A stretch of DNA of 64,000 nucleotides from VGJW01 sp035285595. GTDB taxonomy: Bacteria; Cyanobacteriota; Sericytochromatia; S15B-MN24; VGJW01. The notes beneath the pieces were generated by a model. It saw only the letters and a list, made by a program, of their open reading frames with translations. It had not been told where the DNA came from and ran no database searches. The stretch spans positions 5,537-69,536 of the forward strand of contig JAYKGV010000004.1 in the NCBI GenBank assembly GCA_035285595.1, given 5' to 3'. Of the stretch, positions 28,717-37,220 are shown piece after piece. Both the position numbers and the translations under genes were made by a program. How positions within the stretch are numbered: the stretch's first letter is position 1; each line of letters opens with the position of its first letter.

Positions 28717-29946
28717 ATGGGGATGCGTGCATGGCCGGGCGGGACGAAAGGTCTCGTGGCCGGTTGCGTGGCCATCACCTGTCTTTCCGGTTGCATGACG
28801 GTGGCAGTCGTGGCAGACCGGGTCTGGGGAAGCCCTCCGCTCCTGCGCCTCGAGCTCGGTCCGAGGGACCTGCGGGTGCAGGTGGTACCGGGGGAGCCGG
28901 GCGTCGCCCGAGGAGAGGAGGGGACGCTCGCCTTGTACGCCGTCCTCGGCAATGCTGCACTGGCGGCCGCGGCGACGGGCATGGTTGGCCTCGACACCCG
29001 TGAGCCCCTGCTGACTGGCACGGTGATCGATGCCATGCTGGCAGGTGTGTTGCTTGTGCTTTGGCCGTCCGTTGCGGGGGCTCGAGGCGACAGGCTCGTC
29101 CTGCGAACGCCGGATGGTCCTGAAACTGCGACCTTGGTGCCTCTGCCCGACGGTCGTCAGGAGGCGGTCTTTGCCGCGGGGGCCCATCGAATCGGGGGAA
29201 CCCGGCAGGTGCTGCTGCAGGCTCGCGGTCGTACCCAGGCGCTCTGGGATCTGCAGCGTCCGATCCGGGGGGTGTCCATTCGCCCAGAGGACGTACCCCT
29301 GCTCTCGGTTCGGCCGAACGCAGACCCGCCGGGACTCGTGATCCGGCACGAGGGTGGCTTGCCCCTGCAACCTCTGGTCGTGGAATTGCGTGGCACGGTG
29401 AATGCGGCCTTGCCCGAAGGCATGGCCACGAGGGAGGTCGCACGCCTGGAATCGGGCGAGGAGGTTGAACTGCCCCTGCCCGATTTCGAGGTCCCCGTTC
29501 GTGGTCATGTGCGGGCAATGGTTTTTCTTGATCAGCCTGGAGGCTGGCGCTGGCCCGCAGGGGTGGTCGACTTCCCGATACGTGACGAAGGGCCCGGGGA
29601 GCGTTTGCAGCCCCTCGTGTCGGGCGGGCCGCCACGATTCCGCCCGCACCGGGGGGGGGCCTTGGCCGAGATCGCGTTGGGCCTTGCCACATCTGCCGAA
29701 AGAGTCTGCGAGCATGTGGTCGTGCGTGTGCGCAGCCAGGATCCTGATCTCGTGGTCCTGCAGCCTGAGCTCGATCTGGGCTCGGTGTGGCTCGAGAAGG
29801 GGCAGGTACCCGTGGGGCGTGTGTCGCTGTGGCGCAGCCGGGCCTCCGCGGGGCCGCTGGGGCTCAGGCTCGAGGCCGAGGCGACGTGTACGGGCAAGAC
29901 CGTCACCTGGTTTGAGGACGTCTGGTTTGATGATGCCGGATCGTGA
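28717..29946 (+). CDS. Lipoprotein A2, paralog of the lipoprotein at 25027
   Basis: This 409-residue protein has a lipoprotein signal (lipobox L-S-G-C near 23-26 of the chosen start). It shares with A1 the V-V-P-G segment, the alanine-rich L-G-N-A-A-L-A-A-A hydrophobic stretch and the C-terminal V-R-S-Q-D-P-D-L-V-V-L strand. A second hydrophobic segment at about 97-112 may span the membrane. Function unknown. The ATG is positioned six bases after a TATCCT element. Its last codons overlap the MprF-like gene. Confidence 0.68.
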   Translation: MGMRAWPGGTKGLVAGCVAITCLSGCMTVAVVADRVWGSPPLLRLELGPRDLRVQVVPGEPGVARGEEGTLALYAVLGNAALAAAATGMVGLDTREPLLTGTVIDAMLAGVLLVLWPSVAGARGDRLVLRTPDGPETATLVPLPDGRQEAVFAAGAHRIGGTRQVLLQARGRTQALWDLQRPIRGVSIRPEDVPLLSVRPNADPPGLVIRHEGGLPLQPLVVELRGTVNAALPEGMATREVARLESGEEVELPLPDFEVPVRGHVRAMVFLDQPGGWRWPAGVVDFPIRDEGPGERLQPLVSGGPPRFRPHRGGALAEIALGLATSAERVCEHVVVRVRSQDPDLVVLQPELDLGSVWLEKGQVPVGRVSLWRSRASAGPLGLRLEAEATCTGKTVTWFEDVWFDDAGS

Positions 29947-30844
29947 GTTGGTCGGTTCCCCAGAGGAACTTCCGGGGGAGGTCTTCCGTACGGGTGGGGT
30001 GGCCTTCGGGCGGCTGTGGCCGGAGGGTCGGGACTTGCCGCCGGCTACTTGGGTGGCGGGCGTGGAGCCGTGGTGGGAGCTCGCACGGTGGCCCGACCAT
30101 GCCCGGCAGCTGCGGGGCCTCAGGCGTCAGTTGGCCCGCGGACGCCGAAAGGGGCTCCGGCTGGAAGGCCATTGGCTCCGGCAGCAAGTGCCCGGGGCCG
30201 TTCCGGGGGAAGCCTTGTCGGACCTGCTCGTGCGGTGGCGGCTTGCGTGCGCGATGCCGCCGATGGCGTTCGCGGCGGCATCGCGGTGGGAGTCGGTGCA
30301 TCGTGAGGCCTGGCTGGGACTCGCCTGGCAAGGCGAGCGCCTCGTGGGTGCGGCGTTGGCCTTGCCTCGGGGGCATGGGGCTTGGTGCCTCGTTCATCTG
30401 GTTCGGGACCCCGCCGCCCCGCAAGGTACGGTCGAGCATTTGGTGGACTGCGCCATGCGAGAACTTGCTTCCGCGGGGGGCCGGTGGGCCACATTGGGCC
30501 TGATGCCGCTGGAGGGGCCGATCCCTGTGTGGCTCAGGAGGGTCGGACCTCGACTGGAAGGGCTGTTCCCCTTCGAGGGCTTGTCGACCTTCAAGCTACG
30601 GTTTCGCCCACACCGACACCGTTACTTGCTGGTCGAGCATCCGGCCCTGCCCCAGGCGTTTGGCGTGTTTTGCCTGCTCAGGGCTTTCACGGGCGTGGGG
30701 TTCCTTCGGTACGCCGCCACCTGGCTGCTGTGGCGCCTCGGCCGGCGGAGTCTGCCGGCGGAAGCGACTCCGGCGACATCTCGATACACGCCACCCGCGG
30801 GAGAGCGTATCCTTGGGGTCTCCGAGGAGCCTTACCCCGCATGA
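29933..30844 (+). CDS. MprF C-terminal-like (DUF2156) aminoacyltransferase-fold protein
   Basis: This 303-residue protein carries the DUF2156 pattern of the soluble domain of phosphatidylglycerol lysyltransferase: a G-L-A-W-x-G-E-R-L-V-G core, R-D-P-A-A-P-Q-G-T near 160, L-G-L-M-P-L-E-G-P, and the end motif F-E-G-L-S-T-F-K-L-R-F-R-P near 215-228. It lacks the large N-terminal flippase of MprF and has instead one C-terminal hydrophobic segment (about 245-270). Such domains transfer amino acids from aminoacyl-tRNA to lipids; the acceptor here is not known. Alternative start ATG 29930. Overlaps A2 and, by ATGA, the ABC ATPase. Confidence 0.72.
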   Translation: MPDRELVGSPEELPGEVFRTGGVAFGRLWPEGRDLPPATWVAGVEPWWELARWPDHARQLRGLRRQLARGRRKGLRLEGHWLRQQVPGAVPGEALSDLLVRWRLACAMPPMAFAAASRWESVHREAWLGLAWQGERLVGAALALPRGHGAWCLVHLVRDPAAPQGTVEHLVDCAMRELASAGGRWATLGLMPLEGPIPVWLRRVGPRLEGLFPFEGLSTFKLRFRPHRHRYLLVEHPALPQAFGVFCLLRAFTGVGFLRYAATWLLWRLGRRSLPAEATPATSRYTPPAGERILGVSEEPYPA

Positions 30845-31794
30845 ACGCCCCTGCCGTCGGTCTTGAAGTCGACGCCGTCTCCAAGGTCTTTCCCGCCCGT
30901 GCGGGCCGAACCATGCACGTGGCAGTGGAGCACGTGAGTTTTCTCGTCAAGCCTGGTGAAATTCTGGGTCTCCTCGGACCCAATGGGGCCGGCAAGACCA
31001 CCACGCTCAAGATGATCGCGGGTCTCGTCCGACCGACCAGCGGCCATATCCGCATCGATGGGCTCGATGTCGCCACGCAACGCAGCCGTGCCGTGCGCGG
31101 ACTGGGTGCCGTGCTCGAGGGCAACCGAAATCTGCATTGGAAGCTTACGGCTGGCGAGAACCTGGATTACTTCGGGGCCCTCAAGGGCGTGACGGGCCTG
31201 CGGGCGCGCAGAGACGCCCTGATCGAACGACTGGGGCTCGGATCTCACGTCCGCAAGCGCGTGGGCGAGCTCTCGCGTGGGCTGCAGCAGCGGGTGGCCA
31301 TCGCGGTGGCGCTGCTGGGAGAGCCCAGGACCCTCTTGCTCGACGAGCCGACGTTGGGGCTCGATGTAGAGGCCGCCGTAACCTTTCGCGGGGTGGTGCG
31401 GGATATCGCGCGCGCAGGCTGCGGCATCGTCTTGACCACGCACCAGATGGAAGTGGCGCAGGACCTGTCCGATCATATCGCCATCATGGCGGGGGGACAC
31501 CTGCGGGCACTCGATGGCCTTGCCGCGCTCAGGGCCGCGTACAGGGCGCCTGGCCACTCTGTCGCCTTCCGGGGTTTCTTGGAGCCGGATCTGGCCGAGA
31601 CCTTGGCCGCCCATGGCCTTGGCGAGCTGACTTCGGCGGAGGGTCTCTGGACCGGGGTGGTGGCAGAGGCGGAGAGTTTGCCCGGGATCCTGGGTCGCTT
31701 GCTGGAAGCGAGACTGGACCTTGCCTATGTGAAGGCGCGAGAGGTCGACCTTGAAGCGCTCTACTTGCGCATCGTCACGGGAGAGGTCGCATGA
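30841..31794 (+). CDS. ABC transporter ATP-binding protein
   Basis: This 317-residue protein is of the drug/polysaccharide exporter type: Walker A G-P-N-G-A-G-K-T-T near 44-52, signature region L-S-R-G-L-Q-Q-R (a variant of LSGGQ) near 140, Walker B T-L-L-L-D-E-P near 160, H-loop T-H-Q-M, and a C-terminal extension of about 90 residues. Partner of the permease that follows. The ATG overlaps the MprF-like stop and its own stop overlaps the permease start, so the three genes are tightly coupled. Substrate unknown. Confidence 0.88.
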   Translation: MNAPAVGLEVDAVSKVFPARAGRTMHVAVEHVSFLVKPGEILGLLGPNGAGKTTTLKMIAGLVRPTSGHIRIDGLDVATQRSRAVRGLGAVLEGNRNLHWKLTAGENLDYFGALKGVTGLRARRDALIERLGLGSHVRKRVGELSRGLQQRVAIAVALLGEPRTLLLDEPTLGLDVEAAVTFRGVVRDIARAGCGIVLTTHQMEVAQDLSDHIAIMAGGHLRALDGLAALRAAYRAPGHSVAFRGFLEPDLAETLAAHGLGELTSAEGLWTGVVAEAESLPGILGRLLEARLDLAYVKAREVDLEALYLRIVTGEVA

Positions 31795-32597
31795 ACCTTT
31801 GGCGGCTTTTCGTCGCGGAGTTGCGACGCGAGGCGATCTTGCTCGTCCGTTACCCCCTTGAGACGGTCTCGCGCCTCGTCTGGAATCTGGGCTTCGCGCT
31901 CCTTATTTTCTTCGGGTTCTCGGCTGCGGTGGGCAGTCAGGCCTCCGCGCTTCCTGGCTTCGAGGAGGGGAATGTCGGTCGCCTGCTGGGCCTGCTCACG
32001 ACCTACATTGCCATCAATGGTCTTGGCAATGCCGCCGAACTCATCTCGGAGGAAGTTCAAACGGGTACCCTCGAACAGGCGGCACTCTCGCCGCCGCCTC
32101 TCGTGCTGGTGGTCCTGCTTCGGGATCTCGCCAGTTATGTCGAAATGCTGCTCCGGTTCGCTCTGGTGTTGGGGATCGCTTGCCTGGTGACGGGTGTGAG
32201 GCTGCATCTCGATGTGCCCGCCTACATCGTGTTGCTGACTTTGATGTATCTCGGCATGGAGGGTATCGGACTCATGCTGGGTGGGGCGAGCCTCATTGCC
32301 AAACGCATCGCCACGTTGTCGCAGTTCGCCGTGATGTTGGTCTTTGGCCTTGCGATCGTGCCGCTGGGAGATCTGCCCGTTTGGGCCCGGCCGTTCGTGA
32401 CGGCTTTTCCGTTCACGAACGCACTGGAACAGTTGCGGGCCGTGGCCGTCGGCGGGAGTGGCCTCGCCGAGCTCTGGCTAGCTGGCCGCCTGCCGAATCT
32501 TCTGGTGGGTGCCCTGGTTTGGCTCGTGGCGGGTCTGCTGGTCTTTGCCCGTGCAGAGCGCAGGGCCCGTGAGCTAGGCACCCTAAACCAGTACTGA
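31791..32597 (+). CDS. ABC-2 type transporter permease
   Basis: The 268 residues have six predicted membrane helices and the ABC-2 permease layout, including the E-E-V-Q-T-G-T-L-E-Q motif after the second helix and a P-F-T-N-A-L-E-Q segment before the last. It forms an exporter with the upstream ATPase. The coupling to a lipid-aminoacylation-like gene suggests envelope lipid or antimicrobial export, which is inference. Confidence 0.85.
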   Translation: MNLWRLFVAELRREAILLVRYPLETVSRLVWNLGFALLIFFGFSAAVGSQASALPGFEEGNVGRLLGLLTTYIAINGLGNAAELISEEVQTGTLEQAALSPPPLVLVVLLRDLASYVEMLLRFALVLGIACLVTGVRLHLDVPAYIVLLTLMYLGMEGIGLMLGGASLIAKRIATLSQFAVMLVFGLAIVPLGDLPVWARPFVTAFPFTNALEQLRAVAVGGSGLAELWLAGRLPNLLVGALVWLVAGLLVFARAERRARELGTLNQY

Positions 32598-32864
32598 CGA
32601 AGGTCCGGGGATGGGCCCATTGACCCGCATCATCCTCCCGCGCTGTAAGGGGGGGCTGTCCCTTCAGGGCGTCGCTGTGCCAGCCGTCGTGGTGGGCGAT
32701 TTTGCTGCAAATCCGTCCGTGAACCCGGACGTGGACGCCGTAGACCGGTTCAGCGTGCAACCGAGAGGTCGGGAGGGCAACGCCGCGGCGACCGGATTCC
32801 GCCAAAGCGGCTCGTGCCTGAAGAACGCGCCTTGGTCTCTCGTGGGTGGGACGGCGCGTGGCTC
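32598..32864. other. Intergenic stretch before the tRNA genes
   Basis: Between the permease and the tRNA promoter I see no supported gene. An 85-codon frame (32611-32868) has no family resemblance, lacks a ribosome-binding site and runs into the tRNA promoter. A short GTCCG/CGGAC hairpin occurs near 32717. Nothing else is recognised. Confidence 0.5.
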
Positions 32865-32893
32865 TTGACGCGTGACGGGGCCTTTGGGATACT
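32865..32893 (+). promoter_or_regulatory. tRNA-Glu promoter
   Basis: TTGACG (32865-32870) and GATACT (32888-32893) with a 17-base spacer lie 16 bases before the mature 5' end of the first tRNA. It is one of the best sigma70-type promoters in the window. Confidence 0.8.
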
Positions 32894-32909
32894 GAAGCTC
32901 TCAGGCCGT

Positions 32910-32981
32910 GGCCCCATGGTCTAGCGGTTAGGACATCGCCCTTTCAAGGCGGTAACACGGGTTCGAATCCCGTTGGGGCTA
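32910..32981 (+). tRNA. tRNA-Glu, anticodon TTC
   Basis: It has 72 bases with a 7-bp acceptor stem (GGCCCCA with TGGGGCT, first pair G-U), anticodon stem TCGCC/GGCGG with loop CTTTCAA (anticodon TTC) and T-arm ACGGG-TTCGAAT-CCCGT. CCA is not encoded. Confidence 0.95.
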
Positions 32982-32994
32982 CTTCCTAAGCTAG

Positions 32995-33067
32995 GCCCCC
33001 TTCGTCTAGAGGCCTAGGACGCCGCCCTCTCACGGCGGTAACAGGGGTTCGAATCCCCTAGGGGGTA
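32995..33067 (+). tRNA. tRNA-Glu, anticodon CTC
   Basis: The acceptor stem is GCCCCCT with AGGGGGT, the anticodon stem CCGCC/GGCGG with loop CTCTCAC (anticodon CTC), and the T-arm AGGGG-TTCGAAT-CCCCT. CCA is encoded at 33068-33070. It lies 13 bases after the TTC gene and is presumably processed from the same transcript. Confidence 0.95.
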
Positions 33068-33073
33068 CCATAT

Positions 33074-33115
33074 CCGGGTCCGTCGGATTCATCCGACAGG
33101 CCCGGTTTTGCTTTT
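33074..33115 (+). terminator. Rho-independent terminator of the tRNA-Glu unit
   Basis: CCGGGTCCGTCGGAT pairs with ATCCGACAGGCCCGG around a two-base loop, followed by TTTTGCTTTT. Confidence 0.88.
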
Positions 33116-33182
33116 AAGGGGCCGCCCCAAGAGGGGATTGCGTGCTCACCTGCTTCGACGGCCCGCCCTATCCTAAGCAGAA

Positions 33183-33215
33183 GGGGGGACATCCCGCGTG
33201 GCGGAACGTCCCCCC
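33183..33215 (-). terminator. Hairpin after the SLH protein gene
   Basis: GGGGGGAC and GTCCCCCC enclose an inner CCGC/GCGG stem. On the minus strand it follows the SLH gene stop by 17 bases and is followed by TTCTGCTT, a moderate T-rich tail. Confidence 0.55.
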
Positions 33216-33232
33216 GGAAACCGTCGTGGGTG

Positions 33233-34537
33233 TCAGAAGCCCAATTGGAGGCCAGCCAAGCCTCGAACGGCATTGGCACCTGGCCTTCTGTCCCACTGCA
33301 CGCCAAGGACCAACGCCTGTTTGTCCGTCATCCGCCAGTCGCCCTGGATCCCGGCAGCGGCCAGCAGGCCGAGGGGGGTCCCCACGGGCTCGAGCGGCGC
33401 GAAGTCCGTCTGGACCTGCAGGCCGAGGGCGTCGCGACGCCAGTGGGCGAAGCCGCCCAGTACCGGCAGGGCGGCCGAGAAGGAGCCCGCCATGGTGGCC
33501 CGCACTCCGGCATAGGGTTGAAGTTGCAGGCGACCGTCCAGCACGCCGTCCAGCACCGGTCCTTGCGGTCCCGTACCTGCCAGCACAGAAAAGGCCCCTG
33601 CGGTGGGGGCAAGGCCCACGCTGCCGTCCAGATAGCCGAACCAGCGCTCCAGCGGCCCCAGCGCTTCTGGGTAGGCGGCCGCCTTCAGGAACAGGTCCCC
33701 GGCTGTCCCTCCAGGCGAGCCCTCGGCGACACCCGCTCCTGCAGCAAACTGAAGGGGATGGCGTTCGAGGAATCGATCCCCGTGAAGCTTCTCAGCCATA
33801 GCGGCACGCTCCACCGCCGAGCGCCGGATGAGTTCGCGAATCATCCCGAAGCTGGCGGACGCAATCGCGGCGAACTGATAGCGGTTGAGCAAACCGTCGG
33901 GCCGGAACGTGATGTCGGGGAAGCCCACCATCACGCGATACCGCTGGTTGTCCTCCAAGATGGCGTGGTAGGCCCACTCGGACTCCCTCACATCCTTGAA
34001 AGGGTTGTCAGGAGAACGGGGGTCGCGCGGCAGCACCGCCCCCCGGGACTCGCCCAGTGCAAGCAGATTGCGGACGACCGTGGCGATTTCCGCACGCGTC
34101 ACCTGGGTGTCAGGCAAGAATTTGCCCTGCTGGACATCAGGTACACCTTCCCAGAGGCCATAACGATTGGCGAGCTTCAAGATGCCCCCCGTCCGGGATT
34201 CGCTGCCCAGCAAGTCCGTGAAGGTCTGTTCTCCGGGTTTGTCTAGAGCCCACGAGGTTTTGGAGAGCAGCTCGAGCTCTTGCACGAGGTCCTCGAGGGC
34301 CCACGCAAGATCGGCCCGCGAGAAGGCTGCCTCGCCTCGGAAAGTGTTGTCGGTGAAGCCTTTCATCAGGACGCGGCGGATGCTCATCTCCGCCACGGCG
34401 TCCGCGGCCCAATGATCGCCTGGGACATCCCGGTAGGCTTCTTCCACGGCGTGAGCGTGGGCAGTAAGGGTCCACGGCCCCGCCAAGGGCAGGGAAACGG
34501 CCAGCAGAGTCGTCGCAAACAATTTGAAGTGTCGCAT
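33233..34537 (-). CDS. SLH-domain protein with C-terminal beta-barrel-like region
   Basis: This 434-residue protein has a signal peptide (cleavage near A-H-A at 25-30) and three S-layer-homology-like modules: about 35-85 (Y-R-D-V-P-x-x-H-W-A), 103-160 (F-T-D-L and T-R-A-E-I-A) and 178-230 (F-K-D-V and F-R-P-D). About 180 residues of alternating amphipathic strands ending in Phe follow. SLH plus barrel is the architecture of outer-membrane SLH porins that bind peptidoglycan polymers in Cyanobacteria and related diderms. The ATG at 34537 has no Shine-Dalgarno but has TATCCT six bases upstream. Confidence 0.7.
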   Translation of the reverse strand: MRHFKLFATTLLAVSLPLAGPWTLTAHAHAVEEAYRDVPGDHWAADAVAEMSIRRVLMKGFTDNTFRGEAAFSRADLAWALEDLVQELELLSKTSWALDKPGEQTFTDLLGSESRTGGILKLANRYGLWEGVPDVQQGKFLPDTQVTRAEIATVVRNLLALGESRGAVLPRDPRSPDNPFKDVRESEWAYHAILEDNQRYRVMVGFPDITFRPDGLLNRYQFAAIASASFGMIRELIRRSAVERAAMAEKLHGDRFLERHPLQFAAGAGVAEGSPGGTAGDLFLKAAAYPEALGPLERWFGYLDGSVGLAPTAGAFSVLAGTGPQGPVLDGVLDGRLQLQPYAGVRATMAGSFSAALPVLGGFAHWRRDALGLQVQTDFAPLEPVGTPLGLLAAAGIQGDWRMTDKQALVLGVQWDRRPGANAVRGLAGLQLGF

Positions 34538-34543
34538 GGACAC

Positions 34544-34549
34544 AGGATA
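34544..34549 (-). promoter_or_regulatory. TATCCT -10-like element before the SLH gene
   Basis: The minus strand reads TATCCT ending six bases before the ATG at 34537. No convincing -35 is seen. Confidence 0.45.
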
Positions 34550-34676
34550 TCGCACGCGAGGGCATGACGTCGGTCTGGACGCCCGGCGGGAACCATGGTT
34601 GTCTGGGTCGCGACTCCGTACCATGGGTGTACGGCGGACCGGGACGCTCCCAGAATCTCAGCAGGAGGCATGTGCC

Positions 34677-35672
34677 ATGGCTCGCATTTCCGGCAACCTC
34701 GCGGCACGCGTATGTGCCATTTCCTTGTTCTCGGCTGCAATGGTTGCGCCTGCGGTGCAGGCTCAGGTCGTGGCGGGGCCCGTGGGATCTGCGCCTATGG
34801 GGACTGCTCCCGTCATGCCGACCCTGGCCTCTCTGCTGCCCGTGCCCATGCCCGAACGGCCCGGTGACATCTGGACCGGCGGGGGCCTGCTTTTCGCACC
34901 GCGGTATCTCTCTCAGGGAGCGCTGGAGCTCGGGGTGGGCGGCATGTCGTTGCTTTCGGCACCGGTGTCCGGCATGTCCTCGATTGCGCCTGTGGCGGGT
35001 TTGCGTCTGGGCATGCAGGACGGCGTCGAATTGGCCGCATTGCTTGGGCCGGTCACCCTCGCAGGGATCCGGGCTCGGATCTCCCAGTCAATGTGGGGCG
35101 CCACGGGCCTTTCGATGCTCTACCGCAGCGATGTATATCCGACCACCGATGCGCAAACCGCCCAGAGGCCGGAGCTTGTGCCCCCGTTTTTCGGGCTGTT
35201 CGCGGCTCCCGGTCTCAGGGCCAACCAAGGTGTCGAGGTTCGGTTCGATTTGATGCAAAACCTCTCCAACATGCGCTTCTATGCCGTGCCCAGCTTGAGG
35301 ATGATGTCCAATGGCAACCGGTTGGGCCTGGGCGTTGGCTCGGACCTCGATCTGGGGCAGGTCGTGCTGGGTTGGAACTACAATGGCGGCTTGCTTGCCT
35401 CGGGTGGTGCAGGGCTCAATCCCCTCGAAAGTCAGTGGGGATTGGGCGGACGGTTGATCCTCAGCCCCAACGCCTATCTGACGGGGACGTGGATTTCGGT
35501 ATCCGGCGATGCCTACGGCCAACGTAGCCAAGCCGTGATGGCAGGGATTGGTTTCAATACCTCGGCGGGTGGTGGAGGGTACGGTCCGGTCATGGCGCCC
35601 ATGTCCCCCATGGCGCCGATGCCTGCGCCGCAGGCACCGGCCGGCGGCGGCATGATCCGTCGCTCGAACTGA
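34677..35672 (+). CDS. Secreted protein, probable outer-membrane beta-barrel
   Basis: This 331-residue protein has a signal peptide (cleavage A-V-Q-A near 28-31). After a P/M/A-rich segment, residues about 70-300 alternate polar and hydrophobic residues in short strands separated by glycine turns, as in outer-membrane barrels. The C-terminus is rich in M-A-P-M repeats. It is not assigned to a known porin. AGGAGG lies eight bases before ATG 34677. It is divergent from the SLH-barrel gene and may function in the same envelope layer. Confidence 0.62.
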   Translation: MARISGNLAARVCAISLFSAAMVAPAVQAQVVAGPVGSAPMGTAPVMPTLASLLPVPMPERPGDIWTGGGLLFAPRYLSQGALELGVGGMSLLSAPVSGMSSIAPVAGLRLGMQDGVELAALLGPVTLAGIRARISQSMWGATGLSMLYRSDVYPTTDAQTAQRPELVPPFFGLFAAPGLRANQGVEVRFDLMQNLSNMRFYAVPSLRMMSNGNRLGLGVGSDLDLGQVVLGWNYNGGLLASGGAGLNPLESQWGLGGRLILSPNAYLTGTWISVSGDAYGQRSQAVMAGIGFNTSAGGGGYGPVMAPMSPMAPMPAPQAPAGGGMIRRSN

Positions 35673-35684
35673 TGAGTCTCGGCC

Positions 35685-37184
35685 GTGCCCTCGCCGCTTG
35701 CTTCCCTCATCTGCCCCGTCCTCAGGGTTCCCGAGGACGGTGACCTCGGGCCGCTCATTGCAGCACAAGAGCGCTTCGGATGGGGTGGTTACATCGTGTT
35801 CCGCGCGCCCGAGGGCTTGGTCGACGTGGTGCATCGACTCGAGGCCGTCAGTGACTTGCCACTGCTGATCGCATCCGACATTGAATATGGGGCCGGTCAG
35901 CAGCTGGCGGGGGCCACGGTCTTGCCTTGTGCGATGGCGCTCGCTGCGACAGGTGACATGGCTGCCGTTCGGGAGGCGGCCAGCCTGACGGCTCGCGAGG
36001 CCAGACTGCGGGGAGTGAACTGGGCCTTTGCCCCCGTGGCTGACGTCAACAGCAACCCTCGCAACCCCATCATCAACATGCGTAGCTTCGGCAGCCAGCC
36101 TGCGGCGGTCGCCGCCTGTGTGTCCGCGTGGGTCGGCGCGGCGCAGGAAGCAGGCTTGCTGGCCTGCGCCAAGCATTTTCCCGGGCACGGTGACACCGAG
36201 GTGGATTCCCACACCACGCTACCTACCCTGGGAGTCGATCGTGCCCATCTGGACTTGGTCGAGTTTCCCCCCTTCCGTGCAGCCATCGCCGCGGGGGCCG
36301 GAAGCGTCATGGTGGGGCATCTGGCCGTACCTGCCCTCGACCCTGCAGGCTTGCCCGCGACCTTGTCACGTCCGGTCGTGACGGGCCTGCTGCGCGAGGA
36401 GTTGGGCTTCGATGGCCTCGTGGTCACCGATGCCTTGATCATGGGGGGGGTGACGGAGGGCTGGTCCGAGGAGGATGCCGTCACGGCGGCCTTGGAAGCC
36501 GGCTGTGACGTACTTTTGATGCCACCCGATCCCGAAAGGGCCCTTGAGGCATTGGAAAACGCGGTCCGCGGCGGAAGGGTGAGCCCGGCCCGGGTGCAAA
36601 ACGCCCTCGCGCGGGTGGCGAGGCACCGTGAGGCCTTGCGGCATCTGCCACCGGTCACGCCCGCCACGCCTGCAGAGGGCCTGGCCATTGCCGAGCGATT
36701 GTCTCGCCAGGCCCTGACTCTGGTCCATGGCGATCCGGGGCAGCCTGATCCGTCGTCCTGCCTCGCGGTCATCGTGGATGACGATGGGGAGGTGGGGCCG
36801 GATTCGCCGTGGGTACAGGCGCTCACGGCCCGTGGTTTCGAGCCGTATGTCCTCCGGCCGGGGTTCACGAGAGAGGAGGGGACAGCCTTGATCCAGCGGG
36901 CCCGTGAGGTCGGTGGTGCACTTCTGTCCCTGTTCTCCCTGATCAAGGCCTGGAAGGACCGCAGCGATCTGGGGCCGGAGCTGGCGGCCGTGGCGAAGGA
37001 GCTCGCGGAAACGGTGCCGACGACCGTAATCTCTTTTTCGAGCCCCTACCTCATCGGGCAATGCCCAGCTGCCGCGGCCTACATCTGCGCCTACGGAGCT
37101 GGCCCTGCCGAACAGCAGGCTGTGGTGGAGGCCTTGTGGCTTGGCGGAGGATTTCCCGGTCGTTTGCCCGTCGAGTTGGCTTGA
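35685..37184 (+). CDS. nagZ: Glycoside hydrolase family 3, NagZ-like beta-N-acetylhexosaminidase
   Basis: The 499 residues form a GH3 catalytic domain: the K-H-F-P-G-H-G-D-T-x-x-D-S-H motif near 162-175, which carries the Asp-His acid/base pair of NagZ, and the nucleophile Asp in V-V-T-D-A-L near 247. An additional C-terminal alpha/beta domain (about 340-499) is present, as in Gram-positive-type NagZ; E. coli NagZ lacks it. The enzyme removes N-acetylglucosamine from muropeptides and feeds AnmK-MurQ (encoded at 60.6 kb). No signal peptide is seen, so action is probably cytoplasmic. Start GTG 35685. Confidence 0.85.
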   Translation: MPSPLASLICPVLRVPEDGDLGPLIAAQERFGWGGYIVFRAPEGLVDVVHRLEAVSDLPLLIASDIEYGAGQQLAGATVLPCAMALAATGDMAAVREAASLTAREARLRGVNWAFAPVADVNSNPRNPIINMRSFGSQPAAVAACVSAWVGAAQEAGLLACAKHFPGHGDTEVDSHTTLPTLGVDRAHLDLVEFPPFRAAIAAGAGSVMVGHLAVPALDPAGLPATLSRPVVTGLLREELGFDGLVVTDALIMGGVTEGWSEEDAVTAALEAGCDVLLMPPDPERALEALENAVRGGRVSPARVQNALARVARHREALRHLPPVTPATPAEGLAIAERLSRQALTLVHGDPGQPDPSSCLAVIVDDDGEVGPDSPWVQALTARGFEPYVLRPGFTREEGTALIQRAREVGGALLSLFSLIKAWKDRSDLGPELAAVAKELAETVPTTVISFSSPYLIGQCPAAAAYICAYGAGPAEQQAVVEALWLGGGFPGRLPVELA

Positions 37185-37220
37185 GGCAGGTGATCCCCGC
37201 CTCGACCGACGGGCCGCCGG

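Noticed and set aside
32611..32868. 85-codon frame before the tRNA genes
   Set aside because: No ribosome-binding site or similarity, and it runs into the tRNA promoter.
32910..33070. Possible tRNA(Sec) next to selAB or in the tRNA cluster
   Set aside because: Both tRNAs have standard 7-bp acceptor stems and Glu anticodons; no other T-arm of tRNA type was found in the window.
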